Assembly (NCBI RefSeq): GCF_022539315.1
Contig: NC_066336.1
Span: forward strand, 620,001 to 684,000
Direction of reading: 5' to 3'
DNA from: Serinus canaria
Lineage: Eukaryota > Chordata > Aves > Passeriformes > Fringillidae
DNA length: 64,000 nt
This document shows, piece after piece, positions 60,446-64,000 of this stretch. The position numbers and the translations under genes are program-made. The first letter of the stretch is position 1. Each line of letters starts with the position of its first letter. The notes below the pieces were generated by a model. It was given only the letters and a program-made list of their open reading frames with translations, ran no database searches and was not told where the DNA came from.

Positions 60446-60735
60446 TGTGGCCCTGTTCTTCTAAAGTTCTTCTAAGCCTTCTGATGTTTATATTTTTGTG
60501 ATGGAGTTTCTCACACACTTTTCATGTAAATAATCATTGTTTTGCATTCCTTTCTGGAAGAAGAGAGAATTGATGGTGTTGGTTTGACCAGTGTGGTTGG
60601 AGAGGGGGCAATTTCATCCTCCAATCCATGGTCACTTTTAGAATTCTATAAATATCGAGATTCAGAAATAAACTACCCCTTTTTTACCCTGGACACCTCA
60701 GAGTGCGAGTGTCGTTCATTTCATGCCCTATTGCT
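60446..60735 (+). mobile_element. solo ERV LTR, family C copy 2
   Basis: It aligns with 45023-45314: CTTCTGATGTTTATATTTTTG, GGAGTTTCTCACACACTTTTC, TATA box CTATAAATATCG and AAATAAAC. No clean target duplication, and the right end is approximate. Confidence 0.78.
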
Positions 60736-60829
60736 ACAGGACCTCTGCCTTTCCCTCTGGACCCATTTCTTCCCTTTCACAGAGATGAGAGGATGTGACC
60801 TGAGATGATTCCCTCCTGCTAATGTGCTG

Positions 60830-61708
60830 CAGTGTGATTTCAGGGTTTACCTCAGAACCCCGGCTCCCTCCCCTGAAGATTCCCCCCCAGCTGTGTCAGT
60901 CACCTCTCCTTTCCCCTCCCTGACCCCTCCCAGCACTGTCTGTCAGTCCTGGCATTCCAGAAGGGCTCCAGTGATTGGCAGGTTCAAAGGATGCCCTCTA
61001 CCCGTGGGGGGCTCTGGGCCATCCAGGTGTCCTTTGTCCCTTGAGACCTCCCCTCCTGTCCCTGGCTGGTGGCTCCCTGCCCCTTCCCTGCCCTCTCCCC
61101 GGGGTTAAAAGGAGCAGCACCCACGGGGTCAGGAGTTCTGCTGGAGCTGGGGCTGGGTTCAGAGGCTGTGGGCCAGAACAAAGCTCTGGATCCAAACCCT
61201 CCATCAGAACCCACTCCTTTCCTTCCCCATGGCCTTAAAGCTTCTCTGGCAGAGGGAAACCCGAGGAGCAGCCCCTGTGATGGGGGGAAGCTCCATCCTG
61301 CAGCCACCAGAGCTCCTGCACACCTGGACTTGTCCCCACGTGCCCAGCTGGAGCACCCAGCCATGGCCAAAAGTGTCCGTGGGGTGAAACACCACCCAGC
61401 CATGGCCAAAAGTGTCTGTGGGGTGAAACACCACCCAGCCATGGCCAAAAGTGTCTGTGGGGTGAAACACCACCCAGCCATGGCCAAAAGTGTCCCTGGG
61501 GTGAAACACCACCCAGCCATGGCCAAAAGTGTCCCTGGGGTGAAACACCACACAGCCATGGCCAAAAGTGTCTGTGGGGTGAAACACCACCCAGCCATGG
61601 CCAAAAGTGTCCCTGGGGTGAAACACCACCCAGCCATGGCCAAAAGTGTCCCTGGGGTGAAACACCACCCAGCCATGGCCAAAAGTGTCCCTGGGGTGAA
61701 ACACCACA
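60830..61708 (-). repeat. unknown element X, arm B of inverted repeat
   Basis: Inverted copy of 38416-39240, with a 39-bp array of 9 units in place of 7. A 7-bp direct repeat GTGCTGC lies just outside each end (60823-60829 and 61709-61715) and could be a target duplication. No coding domain is visible. Confidence 0.88.
61357..61708 (-). repeat. 39-bp array in element X, 9 units
   Basis: GGCCAAAAGTGTC anchors occur every 39 bp from 61365 to 61677. Units alternate CTGTGGGG, CCGTGGGG and CCCTGGGG variants. Confidence 0.97.
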
Positions 61709-61854
61709 GTGCTGCTGGTTGATTCAGCAGCAGGGCCAGACAAACCACGTCCTGCCTGCAATACTGGTAAAAATATCAATACTGATGAGCCTTTGGGGAG
61801 GTGCTGTTTTCAGGCAACCTCCTCAGCGTTCACTCAAAGGATGACACTGGCTTC

Positions 61855-62955
61855 CCAAATTTCCAGCAAACTTTTAATATTCTCCCAAAAACCAAAACAC
61901 ATCTGCTCTGGTGACGCTTCTGAACAGGCCAAGTTGCCCCAAAAAGCTTTTCTCACGTAGTCTCAAGTATAAATATTTTGATACAAAAAATAAAACCCCA
62001 TAAAGAAACCCATAAAGCCCATAAACCTCCTGCAAGGCATCCGTGGGGATCCATGAGCAGGTACAGCTGCAGGGACAGGCAGCCTGAGGTGCTCCCAGCC
62101 CACATTCCCAGGGAATCCAGGAGCAGCAGAGTCTGCAGGGTCTGGGCTGAGCCTGGGAGGGTGCAGGGACCCAGGCTCTGATTCCAGGGCAGCTCCAGCA
62201 GTATTCCCAGGGTGGAGGATGGAGTGGAGCTCCAGCTGAGGGTGTGGGGACACAGCACGGCACATTTGGCTGGCGGCAGAGCCACAGAGGGTCCCTGAGC
62301 CTTGTCAGGGTCACCAAGAACCGAGGACATCTCCTGGCTGGTGTCACTCAGGGCCACAGAAAGTCCCCTGCAGGTCACCCAGCCCAGGCTCAGCCCAGGC
62401 ACTGGGACACTGCCACTGCCAAAGCTGGGAAAGCTTTTCCCGTTGCAGTTCCACAGCTCGGGATGAGCCCAGGCAGGAGCAGCCTGGCCCAGCCTGCCTG
62501 CAGAGCACACTCAGGATCAGGACTAAACCTCACCTAAATACTGACAGGGTGAGTCTAAGTCACTCCGACTTTTAAATTAAATTATCTCATGCGTGGAAAC
62601 AAAAGCTGCAGCAGAGGATTCACAGAACTCGTCATCAAGTACTCAGTAACACATTGTATATATATTAAGCTTTAAATAAAAACTCTTTCAAGGTTTTTTT
62701 TTTTTTTTTGAATATATGCACTCTATAGGACGCAGCAAACTCGAGCCTGGTCTAACTCTCAGTCACACCCTGTGCTCTGCCCTTTATACAAAGTCTGCTC
62801 TACTGTAATAATTCTTCCTTTTAAACAAATGCAGGTAGCCTAGACCTTAATAAAAGCTGCCCAGAGCCCTGGGGCTGAGCTGCCCTCCCTGACAAATGGA
62901 GCAGTTCTGGTTCTGTTACTTTGGGAAGGAGGTGAAAAACTGCTGGGGTGGGGTT
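61855..62955 (-). other. MATN1: probable MATN1 3' UTR
   Basis: This minus-strand sequence follows the MATN1 stop codon. 62560-62870 is AT-rich and complex, including a 17-base A run (minus strand) at about 62695-62711, and looks like conserved 3' UTR. A candidate ATTAAA polyadenylation signal lies at 61873-61878 on the minus strand. No AATAAA is seen nearer the stop, so the 3' end is uncertain. Confidence 0.5.
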
Positions 62956-63005
62956 TTAGATGATCTTGTTCTCCAGGGCTTCGATTCTTTTGGCCACAGC
63001 TTCCA
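62956..63005 (-). CDS. MATN1: matrilin-1, terminal coding exon (partial gene)
   Basis: Read on the minus strand, this exon starts with TG, the last two bases of a split codon. It then encodes EAVAKRIEALENKII and TAA. With the leucine completed by the upstream exon this gives LEAVAKRIEALENKII. That is the C-terminal end I recognise from chicken cartilage matrix protein (matrilin-1). The hydrophobic residues fall at 3/4 spacing (L, V, I, L, I), the heptad pattern of the coiled coil that trimerises matrilins. Matrilin-1 is a secreted cartilage matrix protein with two von Willebrand A domains and one EGF domain, which links collagen fibrils and proteoglycans. Those domains and the start codon lie beyond the right edge. 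The intron before this exon ends in AC with a U12 branch site, as known for this gene, which supports the identification strongly. The exon supplies only 16 codons including the stop. Confidence 0.94.
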
Positions 63006-63023
63006 GTGAGGAGCAGTTAAGGA
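63006..63023 (-). other. MATN1: U12-type AT-AC intron 3' end (MATN1)
   Basis: On the minus strand the intron ends TCCTTAAC-TGCTCCTC-AC. TCCTTAAC (63016-63023) matches the U12 branch site TTCCTTRAC over its last eight bases. The branch adenosine is about 11-12 nt from the terminal AC (63006-63007), within the short range required by the minor spliceosome. No AG fits here, and there is no polypyrimidine tract of the major type. The AT donor is outside the window. Confidence 0.92.
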
Positions 63024-63129
63024 GGAAAACCAGCAATTTTTCTGGGAATGCTGGGAGGGAGACTTTTTATGTGGGCACAGAGAGATGGGCCAAGGTTTTA
63101 ACTAACAGAGGAGAGATTTAGATGGGATT

Positions 63130-63590
63130 TTGGGAAGGAATTATTCCCTGGGAGGGTGGGGAGGGGCTGGGCTGGAATTGCCAGAGCAGCTGGGGCTGCC
63201 CCTGGATCCCTGGCAGTGCCCAAGGCCAGGCTGGACACTGGGGCTGGGAGCACCTGGCACAGTGGGAGGGGTCCCTGGCACAGGGGGAGGGGTCCCTGGC
63301 ACAGTGGGAGGGGTCTCTGGCACAGGGGGAGGTGTCCCTGGCACAGTGGGAGAGGTCCCTGGCACAGGGGGAGGTGTCCCTGGCACAAGGGGAGGGGTCC
63401 CTGGCACAGTGGGAGGGGTCCCTGGCACAGTGGGAGGGGTCCCTGGTACAGTGAGAGGGGTCCCTGGCACAGGGGGAGGGGTCCCTGGCACAAGGGGAAG
63501 GGTCCCTGGCACAAGGGGAGGGGTCCCTGCCGTGGCAGGGTTGGGATGGGAGGAATTTTAAGGTCCCTTCCAGCCAAAGCAGTCAGTAAT
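63130..63590 (+). mobile_element. CR1 LINE with internal array, in MATN1 intron
   Basis: GGTGGGGAGGGGCTGGGCTG, CAAGGCCAGGCTGGACACTG and tail AGGTCCCTTCCAGCC. Same CR1 subfamily as 3866 and 46105, antisense to MATN1. Its right end is about 580 bp past the exon. Confidence 0.92.
63254..63526 (+). repeat. 21-bp array inside CR1, 13 units
   Basis: Thirteen exact 21-bp units CTGGCACARKGGGAGGGGTCC start at 63254. The array then resolves into CTGCCGTGGCAGGG of the CR1 body, the same exit point as at 4352. Confidence 0.97.
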
Positions 63591-64000
63591 TGCTCAGCCC
63601 CAGGCTGGCAGCACAGGTGAGGAGGGCAGCAGGAGCCGAGGGGATCTGTGCCCATCCCCTCTGGTGCTCCCAGAGCTCACTGCAGGAAGGAGCTGCCTGT
63701 GCTCACACATCCTCCCACTGCCACGGGCTCGCTCCCAGAGGAGGAGGGAAAGGAGGGGCTGACAGAGCCCCTGACCCTGAGGAGAGGAGCAAGAGCTTTT
63801 CCTGGCGTGCCAGAGCAATTTTCTGCTCTTCTCACTAATTCCTGTGGATGGTGTGCCTGGGAGAGCCACCCACCAGTGGGAGCTGTGACTTCCCACGACC
63901 TCTGCTCCACACAGGTCACAGATCTCACCCAGTTTGGCTCCGGGAGGAGGAACAGAACAGTGCCACAGCAGGGCCTGAAATGTGTGAAGAAATCAGAATG

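Larger units (their letters stand above)
63024..64000 (-). other. MATN1: last intron of MATN1, partial
   Basis: The intron continues past the right edge. It holds a plus-strand (antisense to the gene) CR1 at 63130-63590. 63600-64000 is GC-rich with no exon seen, so the penultimate exon carrying the end of the second VWA domain and the coiled-coil start is not in the window. Confidence 0.75.

Noticed and set aside
62686..62711. Processed pseudogene poly(A) tail or SINE tail
   Set aside because: The A run (minus strand) lies inside the continuous AT-rich sequence following the MATN1 stop, with no flanking direct repeats or source gene seen.
63594..63928. Upstream MATN1 exon near the right edge
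   Set aside because: No VWA-domain sequence, cysteine pair or ATATCCTT donor can be found on the minus strand here. The previous exon must lie beyond the window.

Overview
The window looks like a GC-rich, gene-poor stretch of a bird chromosome, most probably a songbird. The evidence is the repeat content. There are at least 17 CR1 LINE fragments, the main bird and reptile LINE, and at least a dozen solo endogenous-retrovirus LTRs of several families. More than 20 minisatellite arrays are also present. No prokaryotic gene organisation, tRNA, rRNA or CRISPR array is visible.

Only one protein-coding gene can be supported. The last coding exon of MATN1 (matrilin-1, cartilage matrix protein) lies on the minus strand at 62956-63005 and ends in LEAVAKRIEALENKII followed by TAA. 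Its intron ends in AC, not AG, and carries a U12-type branch site (TCCTTAAC at 63016-63023). This is the rare AT-AC intron known from the matrilin coiled-coil region. The probable 3' UTR runs left to about 61.86 kb, and the rest of the gene lies beyond the right edge. The other ~62 kb is therefore the downstream flank of MATN1. In mammals that side is a long gene desert reaching towards PTPRU, which fits the lack of exons here.

Layout. 0-10 kb: minisatellites and two almost identical solo LTRs (family A), one of which split an older 41-bp array. 10-16 kb: a cluster of four family-B solo LTRs with 6-bp target duplications, one inside a 20-bp array. 16-26 kb: mostly single-copy DNA with AT-rich blocks that look conserved, plus CR1 and LTR-B copies. 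26-41 kb: a 750-bp AGGAG purine tract and arrays of 88, 30, 23, 18 and 39 bp. 41-49 kb: an 870-bp array, an orphan TATA-box candidate, an LTR-C copy, and CR1 and CR1-derived arrays. 49-53 kb: a young CpG-rich LTR and a gene-less CpG island. 53-59 kb: CR1 fragments, 51-bp and 9-bp arrays, and a second CpG island with homeodomain-like motifs. 60-64 kb: LTR-C, an inverted second copy of an unknown 0.85-kb element, then the MATN1 end.

Most long open frames here are by-products of tandem repeats whose unit length is a multiple of three or that lack stop codons. They are not annotated as genes. Blocks called conserved-looking are judged by eye from base composition and motif texture, and no alignment was possible.
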